64,000 nucleotides of DNA from Egbenema bharatensis (GCF_048077055.1 NZ_CP182236.1:4340001-4404000); one strand, 5' to 3'. Positions 8,128 to 16,539 are shown, counted from the stretch's first letter. Program-made: numbers and translations. Notes: generated by a model not told the origin, from the sequence alone.

Positions 8128-9222
8128 ATGAGTAATCCCTCCCCATCTCCCGCTCCTTCAACTCCCTTAAACGAAGATTGGTCGTCTCTCCTGCAACAGC
8201 TCCTGGACGGTCGATCGCTTGAAGTGGAGCAAGCTGCAACGCTGATGCAAGGGTGGCTCGCAGAATCTATTTCTCCCGTACTTTCTGGGGCAATCCTGGC
8301 GGCAATTCAGGCTAAAGGGGTATCGGCAAGTGAACTCGCCGGAATGGCAAACGTCCTTCAGTCCCAATCTTTAGGTAGCGCAGATACCACTCCAGTCCCC
8401 TCGCCCTTGATTGATACGTGTGGCACCGGAGGGGATGGCGCATCCACATTTAATATCTCTACGACCGTTGCCTTTGTGGTAGCAGCGGCAGGGGTGGCAG
8501 TGGCAAAACATGGTAACCGGGCGGCTTCCAGTAAAGTTGGGTCAGCGGATGTTTTGGAAGCTCTGGGCATTAACCTGAGTGCTTCTCCCGAAGCCATTCG
8601 CGCTGCCCTCTCGGAGGTGGGAATTACCTTTCTGTTTGCGCCTGGCTGGCATCCAGCCATGAAGTCGGTTGTGCCCATCCGCAAGGCATTGAAGGTGCGC
8701 ACGGTGTTCAACCTCCTGGGCCCCCTGGTGAATCCGCTGCCCTTAACCGGGCAAGTCATGGGAGTCTTTGATCCAGGCATGATTGAACCGATCGCCCAGG
8801 CCCTGCTGCATCTGGGTCGTCCCGAAGCGATCGTCCTCCACGGGCAGGAAAAATTGGATGAAGCCGGACTTGCCGATGTCACTCACCTGGCAGTGGTATC
8901 CGGTGGACAGGTTCATACCCTGACCCTCAACCCCGAAGAATTGGGTCTAACCTCGGCTCCTACCAGTGCCCTACGGGGGGGGGAAATCAGTGAGAATGCT
9001 GAAATTCTCCGCACGATCCTGCAAGGTGGCGGAACCCAGGCTCAAAAAGATGTCGTTGCGTTAAACGCAGCTCTGGCTCTCAAGGTGGGACAGGCAACAG
9101 AAGCCAGCACTGATGCCGATCCGATCGCCTCTTATCGTCAGGGGATCACCCTTGCTAGAGAGATTCTCGCCAGTGGAGCCGCCTGGACAAAGCTCGAACA
9201 GCTTGTTGCCTTCTTGAAATAG
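8128..9222 (+). CDS. trpD: Anthranilate phosphoribosyltransferase
   Basis: TrpD transfers the phosphoribosyl group of PRPP to anthranilate, the second committed step of tryptophan synthesis. The 364-aa protein shows the PRPP-binding glycine loop DTCGTGGDGASTFNIS, the substrate-contacting KHGNRAASSKVGSADVLEALG region (minus its last residue), and VRTVFNLLGPLVNPLP, all in the expected order after an alpha-helical N-terminal domain. An N-terminal Ser/Pro stretch of about 12 residues is extra. ATG 8128 is preferred to the TTG at 8113 because GAGAGCCAGG lies just upstream. It stands alone here, as scattered trp genes usually do in cyanobacteria. Confidence 0.95.
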   Translation: MSNPSPSPAPSTPLNEDWSSLLQQLLDGRSLEVEQAATLMQGWLAESISPVLSGAILAAIQAKGVSASELAGMANVLQSQSLGSADTTPVPSPLIDTCGTGGDGASTFNISTTVAFVVAAAGVAVAKHGNRAASSKVGSADVLEALGINLSASPEAIRAALSEVGITFLFAPGWHPAMKSVVPIRKALKVRTVFNLLGPLVNPLPLTGQVMGVFDPGMIEPIAQALLHLGRPEAIVLHGQEKLDEAGLADVTHLAVVSGGQVHTLTLNPEELGLTSAPTSALRGGEISENAEILRTILQGGGTQAQKDVVALNAALALKVGQATEASTDADPIASYRQGITLAREILASGAAWTKLEQLVAFLK

Positions 9223-9256
9223 CCGGTAGCGCAGGCATCTTGCCTGCCAGTCAGCA
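9222..9256 (+). repeat. Degenerate family A repeat after trpD
   Basis: GCAGGCATCTTGCCTGCCAG followed by TCAGCAA resembles the right half of the family A element and begins at the trpD stop codon. It could fold as GGCAGGCAAGATGCCTGC and act as a weak terminator. Confidence 0.5.
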
Positions 9257-9298
9257 ATATCTATCTGCAATATCTACAGCAATATCTAACCGGATCGC

Positions 9299-10276
9299 TC
9301 ATACGCCCGCTCGCTCCCGGAACACCACCTCATGCTCCCGAACCGTGATGTCAAAATTGCCAAAAAAGTCATGGCCGAGTAGCCCCGTACCCAGTTGTGC
9401 CCCTGCGATCGCCACCAAGACATTCTGCGCGATCGCCCCATTCACTTCCATCGAACTCACATAGCCTAACGGCACAACAACCCCACTTTCGCTGGCGGTA
9501 TCAACCCTGGCAGCTCCCACCGGAACAACCCCTAAAGCTTGTGCCATGCGGGCTGTGATCAGGGTTCCACTGGCCCCTGTATCAACAATCATGTCGAACG
9601 TCTGATTACCATTAAACGTCACTTGAATGACGGGAGTATTGCCTTCTCGTCGGACGATCGGCGCGTAGAAAGCTCGTGTATCTCTACTTCCAGTCGTTGG
9701 GGAAGCCGGCGTAAGCGGTGGAAGAGATGCGACGGCCACAGGAGGAGAGGCAGAATTCACCGGGGGAGGAGCCGCCGCCTGCGATCGACGAACCGTGATA
9801 TTCCCATCCGCCGATGCGATTGTGGATCGAGTTGCTTGCTGCTGCGCATAACTGAGATTAGTTCGGTATTCTGCCACTTTGCTTTGAGCCTGGGCATGAT
9901 TTGGGTCAGCGGCTGGAACTGCTGCCATCAAATCAACCGCCTGCTGCCAGCGTCGTGCGACCAATGACCAATCATCCTGAGACTGGGCAGAACGGCTGAG
10001 GGTAAAGGCACTGGAAGCGCGATCGATCCCCTGACGATAAAGATCAGATGGGGCAGAATGCTCGGAATCAATTCCTGGTTCGGAGGGTGGCTCAGACGTT
10101 AACCGAACCTCCTGCATATTTTGGAGCGGAACGGACGGGTGTGAAATTTCCTCGTCTCTTGCTTCTTGACGACTGACACTCTCACTGCAACCTGTACTCG
10201 TGAAGGACAATACGCCCGCTAGCATAATCAAAGGGATAAAACGGATCGACAAAATGCGGATCGACAAAATGGACAT
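9299..10276 (-). CDS. Retropepsin-like aspartic protease, probable lipoprotein
   Basis: The C-terminal 115 residues form a single-lobe clan AA aspartic protease: FDMIVDTGASGTLITARMA carries the catalytic DTG, followed by the ALGV and LLGHDFF elements typical of the bacterial TIGR02281-type family. The N-terminus (residues 1-31) has a hydrophobic segment ending in SFTSTGC, a plausible lipobox, so the protein is probably anchored at a membrane facing the periplasm. Residues 50-190 are a low-complexity Ser/Pro/Ala linker with a TPR-like helix (WSLVARRWQQAVDLMAAVPA). A 15-bp duplication encodes ILSIRILSIR in the signal sequence. It lies about 210 bp downstream of surE on the same strand; co-transcription is possible but not shown. 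Confidence 0.8.
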   Translation of the reverse strand: MSILSIRILSIRFIPLIMLAGVLSFTSTGCSESVSRQEARDEEISHPSVPLQNMQEVRLTSEPPSEPGIDSEHSAPSDLYRQGIDRASSAFTLSRSAQSQDDWSLVARRWQQAVDLMAAVPAADPNHAQAQSKVAEYRTNLSYAQQQATRSTIASADGNITVRRSQAAAPPPVNSASPPVAVASLPPLTPASPTTGSRDTRAFYAPIVRREGNTPVIQVTFNGNQTFDMIVDTGASGTLITARMAQALGVVPVGAARVDTASESGVVVPLGYVSSMEVNGAIAQNVLVAIAGAQLGTGLLGHDFFGNFDITVREHEVVFRERAGV

Positions 10277-10328
10277 AGCTATGGGTGATCGCTATCTGCA
10301 AAGGGTGTGCGATGGCAGGATATCCTCT

Positions 10329-10388
10329 ATCGGCAAAGATATCGGCAAAGATATCGGCAACGAATCTGGCAAGGATATCGGCAAGGAT
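10329..10388. repeat. Degenerate tandem 12-mers upstream of the protease gene
   Basis: The unit ATCGGCAAAGAT repeats twice exactly, followed by ATCGGCAACGAATCT, GGCAAGGAT and ATCGGCAAGGAT. The array lies 50-110 bp upstream of the protease start and could overlap its promoter. Confidence 0.75.
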
Positions 10389-10487
10389 AAGTCTTTGTTA
10401 GTAGCCTGCCCATAGGAAACACAGCCGTCGATCAAACCATGGACCACTAACCTAAATGACTCTTCTCTGGTAGATGCTAGGGTTCCC

Positions 10488-11180
10488 CTAGAGGTTGATC
10501 TTCGTTACAGCTATGTTACCGGAAAAACATACTGTAACATCTGAACCTGGATCACTGACACGATCGCCGTATTTACCGACATACTGCAAATGATCACCCT
10601 CCACCCGATAATCCACTGGAAGGGGCTGAGTGCAGAGGGGGCAAAACACAATCTTAGGTTCTGGGTCATCCGGTGCCAAATGGGGCAAGTTCACATTCCA
10701 AAACGCGCCTGGTTCAAGAGGCTGCGCCATTAACTTATCCAGAACGCGACCCGCCATTCGTGCGGCTAGATCCCAATCAATCGGTCGTTTCTGGCGAATG
10801 TAGTGGGAAAGAGCAATTCCCGAAATCCGATGTAAAGCTGCCTCTCGTACCGCAGCCACCGTTCCCGAAATATAAACATCCGCCCCCAGATTTCCCCCTG
10901 CATTAATCCCAGACAGTACCCATTCGGTATTGGGATAAAGATAGCTCAGGGCAATCCGTGCACAGTCCGCTGGAGTTCCATCCACCGCAATCTCCTGGTC
11001 AGAACGGCGTTCCAGATGGATCGGACGATGGGTCGTCACCTGATGCCCACAGCCAGAGTGTGGCCGTTGAGGCGCAACCACTGCAACCGCTTCCCCCGAA
11101 CCCGCTTCCCCTATCGCCTGCTGGAGCGATCGCAATCCTGGCGCATCAATTCCATCATCATTGGTCAAGATTATTGGCAT
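10488..11180 (-). CDS. surE: 5'/3'-nucleotidase SurE
   Basis: SurE is a metal-dependent phosphatase acting on nucleoside monophosphates, and in some species on short polyphosphate. The N-terminal signature MPIILTNDDGIDAPGLRSL carries the metal-binding DD pair, followed by VVAPQRPHSGCGHQVT with its Ser and VLSGINAGGNLGADVYISGT with the conserved Asn. The 230-aa length is close to the usual 225-265. Its ATG lies inside the last codons of the upstream coiled-coil gene (ATGCCAATAA), so translation is probably coupled. Confidence 0.93.
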   Translation of the reverse strand: MPIILTNDDGIDAPGLRSLQQAIGEAGSGEAVAVVAPQRPHSGCGHQVTTHRPIHLERRSDQEIAVDGTPADCARIALSYLYPNTEWVLSGINAGGNLGADVYISGTVAAVREAALHRISGIALSHYIRQKRPIDWDLAARMAGRVLDKLMAQPLEPGAFWNVNLPHLAPDDPEPKIVFCPLCTQPLPVDYRVEGDHLQYVGKYGDRVSDPGSDVTVCFSGNIAVTKINL

Positions 11181-11926
11181 AGGACAACGGATAAATGAAT
11201 TAAGACAGTACCGATACCGATTCTACCGATCGCCATACCGGCGGGGGGCAACCGGGATGGCGGATAGGTTGGTGGTGGACTGGTAATGGGTTGATTGATT
11301 TGAAGTTGCTGACGACCATTCCGGACAATCCGCAGCATGTCCGCAAACTGCTGTTCCATATCTTGCAGCACCCCATCCGCGTACTCATCCGCTCCCCGCT
11401 GGATCTGCTCACACTCTGCGATCGCCAACTGCTGCATCTCCTGAAGCTCTTGCTGAGCCTGTCGCCGCATCTGATCAATATCCACCAACACCTGCTGCTG
11501 CATCTCCTCGCAGTCCATTTGCACCTGCTGGCGAATCCGTTGCGCCTCCATCTCGGCCTGCCGCACTAAGCCCATCTCATCCACAATCTGGGCTGCTCGT
11601 CGTTCCGCATCTGCAATAATCTCCTGGGCGTACTGCTCAGCCTCCAGTAGCACCTCCTCCCGATGCAGAATAATTTCCGTCGCCTCCTGGAATGCCCCAG
11701 GCAAATTCAGCCGCACCAAATCCAGCTGATCCAACAACTGCTCTTCATCCACCAACGTTCGCCGACTCAAGGGGATTCGAGGACTATCGAGGATGATTTC
11801 CTCCAGCTTATTCAACTCTTGCTGGATATCAAATCCCCCTACTCGATTTGTCTCTCCATGAAGCGTTCGGTCTTGGGATCCACCGTTGGTGTTGGGTTTT
11901 CTCCGGCTAGGGTCTTGGCGTAGCAT
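11171..11926 (-). CDS. DivIVA/ATP-synthase-b-like coiled-coil protein of unknown function
   Basis: Residues about 75-200 form a long charged coiled coil (EEVLLEAEQYAQEIIADAER, RQAEMEAQRIRQQVQMD) like the helical part of DivIVA or V/F-ATPase stalk proteins. A Pro-rich segment and a short hydrophobic C-terminus (IGRIGIGTVLIHLSVVLC) follow. Cyanobacterial genomes often place such a protein beside coaD. As written it overlaps coaD by 88 bp. The first 28 residues (MLRQDPSRRKPNTNGG) may be over-extended, but the only nearby alternative starts are weak TTG codons near 11812. The end overlaps surE by 10 bp. Cytoplasmic scaffold is the best guess; there is no catalytic motif. Confidence 0.65.
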   Translation of the reverse strand: MLRQDPSRRKPNTNGGSQDRTLHGETNRVGGFDIQQELNKLEEIILDSPRIPLSRRTLVDEEQLLDQLDLVRLNLPGAFQEATEIILHREEVLLEAEQYAQEIIADAERRAAQIVDEMGLVRQAEMEAQRIRQQVQMDCEEMQQQVLVDIDQMRRQAQQELQEMQQLAIAECEQIQRGADEYADGVLQDMEQQFADMLRIVRNGRQQLQINQPITSPPPTYPPSRLPPAGMAIGRIGIGTVLIHLSVVLCQ

Positions 11927-12387
11927 TTGTGAATATCCAGAGCAACAGGTTGAGGGACGAGATGACCAACAGAACCGCCAAATCTGGCAATTTCCTTGAC
12001 CACGCTACTGCTGAGGAAACTGTGTTCAGTTGAAGTGGCCAAAAAAACAGTTTCAATATCATCTGAAAGCGTTTTATTGGTATGCGCCATTTGCAGTTCC
12101 ATTTCAAAATCAGATACTGCGCGGAGTCCCCTCAGTAAGACTTTCGCTTGACGCATGTGAGCATAGGTAACGGTTAACCCGTCAAAACAGTCTACTTCCA
12201 CATTGGGTAGATGCTGGGTAGACTGACGAATTTGCTCGGTTCGCTGCTGCAAGGTGAACAGAGGCTTTTTGTTCGGATTGCGAAATACGACCACGATCAC
12301 CTGCTCAAAAAGCTGACAGCCCCGCTCAATGATGTCGAGATGACCAAGGGTAATTGGATCAAAACTACCAGGGTAAATTGCAATCAC
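11839..12387 (-). CDS. coaD: Phosphopantetheine adenylyltransferase
   Basis: CoaD joins ATP and 4'-phosphopantetheine to make dephospho-CoA, the penultimate step of CoA synthesis. The N-terminus IAIYPGSFDPITLGHLDIIE carries the nucleotidyltransferase HxGH-type motif (TLGH), and FLSSSVVKEIARFGG matches the second active-site loop. The protein is 182 aa, about 20 longer than usual; the extra tail (TPTVDPKTERFMERQIE) overlaps the start of the coiled-coil gene. It is the first gene of a tight run coaD, coiled-coil, surE. Confidence 0.94.
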   Translation of the reverse strand: MIAIYPGSFDPITLGHLDIIERGCQLFEQVIVVVFRNPNKKPLFTLQQRTEQIRQSTQHLPNVEVDCFDGLTVTYAHMRQAKVLLRGLRAVSDFEMELQMAHTNKTLSDDIETVFLATSTEHSFLSSSVVKEIARFGGSVGHLVPQPVALDIHKCYAKTLAGENPTPTVDPKTERFMERQIE

Positions 12388-12553
12388 AGCCCAAGCATAA
12401 TAAGAGAATTAATTGCGGACAGAGAGAAGTCGCTAAACGATGCGTCGCTGGCCGATAATGAGGCGATTATATCGGATATATTGGGCATGCTCCCGATCGC
12501 AGCCCCGAGATTTCACAAATCTGCCTGAACCTGTTTCCACCAGACGATTTGAA

Positions 12554-13402
12554 CTAAACTATCTGACGACGAAGAAACGTTAAGAGAGTATCATTCACCT
12601 TTTCGTGCCAGTCTTCCTGGGGATAGTGCCCTACTTCTTCTAGCTGAGCCAGTTCTGCCCCCGGAATTTGCTGTGTAAACGCCTGAGCCAGACTGAACGG
12701 CAACCAGGGATCACGCATTCCCCACGCCACCAGCACTGGGGAATTCCAGTGGGCGAAACCGCTCTGAATCTCCGCCGTTACTTTAGAAAGCTGTAAATTC
12801 TTAATGACTGCCAGCAAGGCTCGCCCCGCATCCGAGCTTTTCAAGAAGGGACGACGGTACACATCCAGATCGGCATCTTCGACGCGATAGCCGCCGCCGC
12901 CCTCCAGGGTGCGATCGACCAGTAGCGGATCCTGGGTCAGCATATCACCCACTAAAGGGATCCCCATCTGCTTGATCTTCCAGGGCAGCTTCGCTTCTGG
13001 CATAATCGGCGCATTCAAAATCGCCAGTCGCTCAATTCGATCGGGATGCCGCAGGGCATACTGGAGCCCCACTGAACCTAAGAATCCCTGAACGACTAAC
13101 GAGCAGCGATCGATCCCCAGTTTTTCCAAAAATTCTGCCAGAGCCTCGACATAGGCATCGGGGGTATAGGCAAAATCACGGCGATCGGGCTGGGACGAAA
13201 AGCCAAAGCCAATCCAATCGGGCGCAACGGCGCGAAATCCGTACTCCGCCAGGGCAGGCAGCACATTTCGCCAACTGTAGCTTTGGGAGGGCAAACCGTG
13301 CAGCAAAACCACAGGTGGTTTATCGGTAGGGTTAACGGGTTCAGCATTGCGGTAAAACCACTTCAGCGAACCGACTTCAATCAGTTCTTCCGTAATAGTC
13401 AT
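12554..13402 (-). CDS. Alpha/beta-fold hydrolase
   Basis: The 282-aa protein has the alpha/beta hydrolase order: PPVVLLHGLPSQSYSWRNVL (oxyanion HG), APDWIGFGFSSQP, the nucleophile region CSLVVQGFLGSVGLQYAL, and a late VAWGMRDPWLP plus the histidine of EEVGHYPQED. The usual nucleophile elbow GxSxG or GxDxG reads VQGFLGSVG here, with Gly-Phe in place of the Ser/Asp. It may therefore be catalytically unusual or inactive as a classical hydrolase. It most resembles haloalkane dehalogenase or epoxide-hydrolase-like cyanobacterial proteins. ATG 13402 (MTITEELIEVG) is preferred to 13444 because the family begins here. Confidence 0.8.
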   Translation of the reverse strand: MTITEELIEVGSLKWFYRNAEPVNPTDKPPVVLLHGLPSQSYSWRNVLPALAEYGFRAVAPDWIGFGFSSQPDRRDFAYTPDAYVEALAEFLEKLGIDRCSLVVQGFLGSVGLQYALRHPDRIERLAILNAPIMPEAKLPWKIKQMGIPLVGDMLTQDPLLVDRTLEGGGGYRVEDADLDVYRRPFLKSSDAGRALLAVIKNLQLSKVTAEIQSGFAHWNSPVLVAWGMRDPWLPFSLAQAFTQQIPGAELAQLEEVGHYPQEDWHEKVNDTLLTFLRRQIV

Positions 13403-13545
13403 TCTAAAAGAATAGAGGATCAGGGAACCGAATCTATCCAGCATGAATCTAACCGTTGACCCAACTCGTGTCTAATATCGCCACAACCCATTTCCCAGAC
13501 CGCAATAAATAAAAATCGTGTAAAGATTTGTAAATAACCCCTATT

Positions 13546-13579
13546 TTGTAACACATGATACAGAAAGCTCTGTTATAGT
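13546..13579 (+). promoter_or_regulatory. Possible promoter of the small 62-aa gene
   Basis: A TATAGT hexamer at 13574-13579 lies about 80 bp before the ATG and looks like a -10 element. TTGTAA at 13546-13551 is 22 bp upstream, too far for a standard -35, so the -10 may depend on an activator or a non-consensus -35. Confidence 0.3.
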
Positions 13580-13655
13580 AAAGATGTGACGAGAAGATAA
13601 TCTTGTCTTATCTCCTCCTGTTATTCCTTACGCATTCAGTTAAGAGGTTTTGATT

Positions 13656-13844
13656 ATGTCTACTAGAGAACAAGCACGGGCTTTAATGATTCGCCATCAC
13701 CAGTCCGTTAAAAATCGCCATCAGTCCATGCTGACTCGGGCGGCAGCAGAAGTGGGTCTAGATAATGTTGATTACTGGAATCATATTCAGGGCAAGCCTC
13801 TCCACGGTGAAGACTACGATCGCAGTGGTGCTTCCCTCAGCTAG
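13656..13844 (+). CDS. Small basic protein of unknown function, 62 aa
   Basis: The ATG at 13656 has TAAGAGG 8 bases before it, a good ribosome site; an upstream TTG at 13650 is unlikely. The protein is rich in Arg, His and Gln in its first half (MSTREQARALMIRHHQSVKN), predicted helical, with the acidic and aromatic stretch DNVDYWNHIQGKPLHGEDYD at the end. No known domain, signal peptide or membrane helix is visible. The good ribosome site, clear upstream -10 and normal codon use argue that it is real. The family is not recognised; a small nucleic-acid-binding or regulatory protein is only a guess. Confidence 0.7.
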   Translation: MSTREQARALMIRHHQSVKNRHQSMLTRAAAEVGLDNVDYWNHIQGKPLHGEDYDRSGASLS

Positions 13845-14218
13845 AAATCTGAGAAATCATTAAGTTTTGCTAACTCAGGTTAAAATGATCTAGCTTTTGT
13901 AGAGCTTCTTGGCTTCAGGTGTTCCCGTTTCAGGTTTAGCGCAACGAATGCCTGCCTGTATCACCCGATTGGTTTGCCCAATTGGTTCGATCGATCGTTT
14001 GACCTGAATTTCAGTCCAAGCCTTTATCTTCACAGAACTCGTTTCAGTATCCCCATCCAGATTTGGGTTTTCTCAAAATTAAATCGCTTTGTGAGCAATC
14101 ACTCTATCACCAGAACGCTCTCCTAACGGGGGGCGTTCGTTTTGCTGCACAGAACGTCAAAGTTTGGCGTACACTAGGCTTCACGTCAGACAACACATCA
14201 GCTAAAAGGAAACATGCT

Positions 14219-14637
14219 ATGACTCACGCCATCATGGAAACAGAAAAAGGCACCATTAACCTGGAGTTGTTTGAAAATGAAGCTCCCAACACCGTAAAAA
14301 ACTTTGTTGATTTGTCCAATAAAGGGTTTTACGACGGGTTAACCTTTCATCGAGTCATTCCTGACTTCGTGATTCAGGGTGGCTGTCCCAACGGTGATGG
14401 CCGGGCGGCCCAGGCTATACCATTAAGTGTGAAATTAACCCAAACAAGCATTTGGCAGGCAGCCTATCGATGGCCCATGCGGGCAAAGATACAGGCGGCA
14501 GCCAGTTTTTCATTTGTCATTCCCCCCAGCCTCATCTCGACGGCAAACATACCGTATTTGGTCGCACGGATGATATGGATGTAGTGAATGCGATTCGTCC
14601 AGGGGACAAGATTTTGTCGGTGAAGGTGGAGGAGTAA
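14219..14637 (+). pseudogene. Cyclophilin-type peptidyl-prolyl isomerase with a -1 frameshift
   Basis: The first 61 codons from ATG 14219 (AGGAAA upstream) read as a cyclophilin: METEKGTINLELFENEAPNT, then FYDGLTFHRVIPDFVIQGG. After GDGR the frame is lost. The next frame resumes with HLAGSLSMAHAGKDTGGSQF and FFICHSPQPHLDGKHTVFG, the expected second half, to the TAA at 14637. One G missing from the run at 14403-14405 restores GDGRGGPGYTIKCEI. All active-site residues (Arg in FHRV, Gln-Phe-Phe in GSQFF, His in LDGKH) are present across the two frames. Either a recent pseudogene or a homopolymer sequencing error; an intact protein would be about 139 aa. Confidence 0.88.
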
Positions 14638-14644
14638 GGAGGGG

Positions 14645-14676
14645 AAGGGGTGAATTGCGATTCGCCCCTCCAGGGA
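14645..14676. repeat. Family C-like hairpin repeat between cyclophilin and argJ
   Basis: AGGGGTGAATTGCGATTCGC followed by CCCTCCAGGG carries GGGTGAATTGCGATTCGCCC, a variant of the family C dyad, in the 83-bp gap before argJ. Confidence 0.55.
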
Positions 14677-14720
14677 TTTGATTTGCACATTCTGAATCAT
14701 AAGGAATAGGGGAGAGCAAG

Positions 14721-15962
14721 ATGGCTGATTGGCAAATCATTTCGGGGGGAATAACGGCTCCGAAGGGGTTTAGGGCAGGGGGAATTACGGCCGGTTTGAA
14801 ACCTTCAGGTGCACCGGATCTGGCGTTGATTGTGTCCGATGTGGATGCGATCGGCGCGGGGGTGTTTACCACCAGTCAGGTGAAGGCCGCCTGCGTGGAT
14901 TACTGTCGGCAACGGCTCCAGGCAAAGCCCACCGCACGAGCCATCCTGTGTAATGCGGGTCAGGCGAATGCGGCGACGGGATCCCAGGGATGGGCAGATG
15001 CCGTAGAAAGTGCCCAGTTAACCGCGCAGGCATTGGGTATTTCCCATGAGCAGGTGCTGGTCGCTTCCACGGGGGTCATCGGTCAGCGGATCAAAATGGA
15101 TCAAATGCGATCGGGGATTCCCAAACTCGTTGAAACCCTTTCCCCAGAAGGTTCAGACCCGGCTGCCAGAGCGATTATGACGACGGATTTAGTCCCCAAG
15201 ACCATTGCCCTGGAATTGACCCTGGATCATCGTCCCGTCCGGATTGGCGGCATCTGTAAAGGGTCTGGCATGATCCACCCCAATATGGCCACCATGCTGG
15301 CCTTCGTCACTTGCGATGCGGCCATCTCTCCCCACCTCTGGCAGGAAATGGTGAGTCGGGCAGCCAACAAGAGCTTTAACCAGGTGACTGTCGATGGCGA
15401 CACCAGCACCAACGACTCACTGATTGCCCTGGCCAATGGTGAATCCCGCACGCCAGCCATTACTGAACCGGGAGCCAATGCCGACAAGCTGGAAGCTGCC
15501 CTCACGGAAGTTTGCATGTATCTGGCCAAATCGATCGCCCGCGATGGCGAAGGAGCCACCTGTCTGATTGAGGTGCAGGTTTCTGGAGCCGCCGATGATG
15601 AATCTGCCCGGAAAATTGCCCGGACGATCGCCGGTTCCTCCCTGTTCAAAGCCGCCGTTTATGGACGAGATCCCAACTGGGGGCGAATTGCCGCTGCCGC
15701 TGGACGGGCCGGAGTCCTGTTTGAGCAGAATGAGCTACGAATTCAACTGGGCGATTTCTTGCTGATGGAAAACGGGCAACCCCTGGCATTCGATCGCGCC
15801 GCAGCCAGCAACTACATGAAGCAAGCGGCAGACGGAGCCTACCTGAAACAAGACACCGTTTTAGTTGCGATCCGGGTGGGGCATGGTGACGGAGTGGGTA
15901 CTGCCTGGGGTTGTGATCTGAGTTACGATTACGTCAAAATCAACGCAGATTACACGACGTAG
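14721..15962 (+). CDS. argJ: Bifunctional ornithine acetyltransferase / N-acetylglutamate synthase
   Basis: ArgJ recycles the acetyl group from N-acetylornithine to glutamate and, in bifunctional forms, also makes N-acetylglutamate from acetyl-CoA, driving arginine synthesis. The 413-aa protein shows APKGFRAGGITAGLKPSG at the start, the autocleavage motif HPNMATMLAFVTCDA (new N-terminal Thr), DGDTSTNDSL and YGRDPNWGRIAAAAGRAG near the C-terminus. The length matches the family. GGGGAGAGCA precedes the ATG. The next gene, ycf66, starts 13 bp after its stop, suggesting one transcript. Confidence 0.95.
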   Translation: MADWQIISGGITAPKGFRAGGITAGLKPSGAPDLALIVSDVDAIGAGVFTTSQVKAACVDYCRQRLQAKPTARAILCNAGQANAATGSQGWADAVESAQLTAQALGISHEQVLVASTGVIGQRIKMDQMRSGIPKLVETLSPEGSDPAARAIMTTDLVPKTIALELTLDHRPVRIGGICKGSGMIHPNMATMLAFVTCDAAISPHLWQEMVSRAANKSFNQVTVDGDTSTNDSLIALANGESRTPAITEPGANADKLEAALTEVCMYLAKSIARDGEGATCLIEVQVSGAADDESARKIARTIAGSSLFKAAVYGRDPNWGRIAAAAGRAGVLFEQNELRIQLGDFLLMENGQPLAFDRAAASNYMKQAADGAYLKQDTVLVAIRVGHGDGVGTAWGCDLSYDYVKINADYTT

Positions 15963-15975
15963 GGAGGGAATCCAG

Positions 15976-16515
15976 ATGCTGACATATTTACTGGCGATCG
16001 TCGTTGCCCTGGCCAGTTTCGCGCTGTATATGTCGGCGTTTTTCCTGCCAGAGCTTTACCGCAAATACGATCTGATCTGGAGCGGGGTCGGCGTGTTCTA
16101 TGCCTATGAAGTCTGGCACAATGCGGCCCAAATTCGCGGAGCCGTGCTGCTAGGACAGATTGCAGTCTCATTTCTCTTGGGCTGGTTCGCCTGGCAAACC
16201 TTCTCGATGCGCTGGGAGCAAACCCCGATCGACCAACGCACCCAGGTGCCTCAGGTGGAAGGAAGTTTGGGAGAGGTGGTGCAATACCAGTCTGCTCGAC
16301 TATGGGACTATCTACAATCGGATGAATTTCGATCGCGCTTACCCCAAAACTTAGATCAAATACCTCAGAAAGCCTCGAAACTTCTAGAACAGTCCAAACA
16401 ATGGATCACCTCCACCCTCACCAACCTCCAGTCCTCCACCAAACCGCCCGATTCTCCACCCCCCAACTCGACCGATCGCCTCCATCCTCCTCCGTCTAAC
16501 CCCCCTTCCGATTAA
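15976..16515 (+). CDS. ycf66: Ycf66 family membrane protein
   Basis: Ycf66 is a conserved cyanobacterial and plastid protein of unknown function. This 179-aa copy has three hydrophobic segments: residues 1-24 (LLAIVVALASFALYMSAFFL), about 33-45 and about 57-74 (VLLGQIAVSFLLGWFAW). The signature LYRKYDLIWSGVGVFYAYEV lies near the first. A soluble tail of about 100 residues rich in Ser, Pro and Gln follows (FDAxx-type family members often have shorter tails). GGGAGG lies 7-8 bases before the ATG. It follows argJ closely and precedes rsmA by 24 bp, so the three may be co-transcribed. Confidence 0.88.
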   Translation: MLTYLLAIVVALASFALYMSAFFLPELYRKYDLIWSGVGVFYAYEVWHNAAQIRGAVLLGQIAVSFLLGWFAWQTFSMRWEQTPIDQRTQVPQVEGSLGEVVQYQSARLWDYLQSDEFRSRLPQNLDQIPQKASKLLEQSKQWITSTLTNLQSSTKPPDSPPPNSTDRLHPPPSNPPSD

Positions 16516-16539
16516 CCCTGATGGTTTTAGCTGATTTTC

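Noticed and set aside
12211..12528. 105-aa plus-strand frame opposite coaD
   Set aside because: Antisense shadow of a conserved gene.
13981..14040. tRNA-like TTCGATCG words
   Set aside because: No cloverleaf stems or anticodon arm could be formed; part of HIP1-like sequence.
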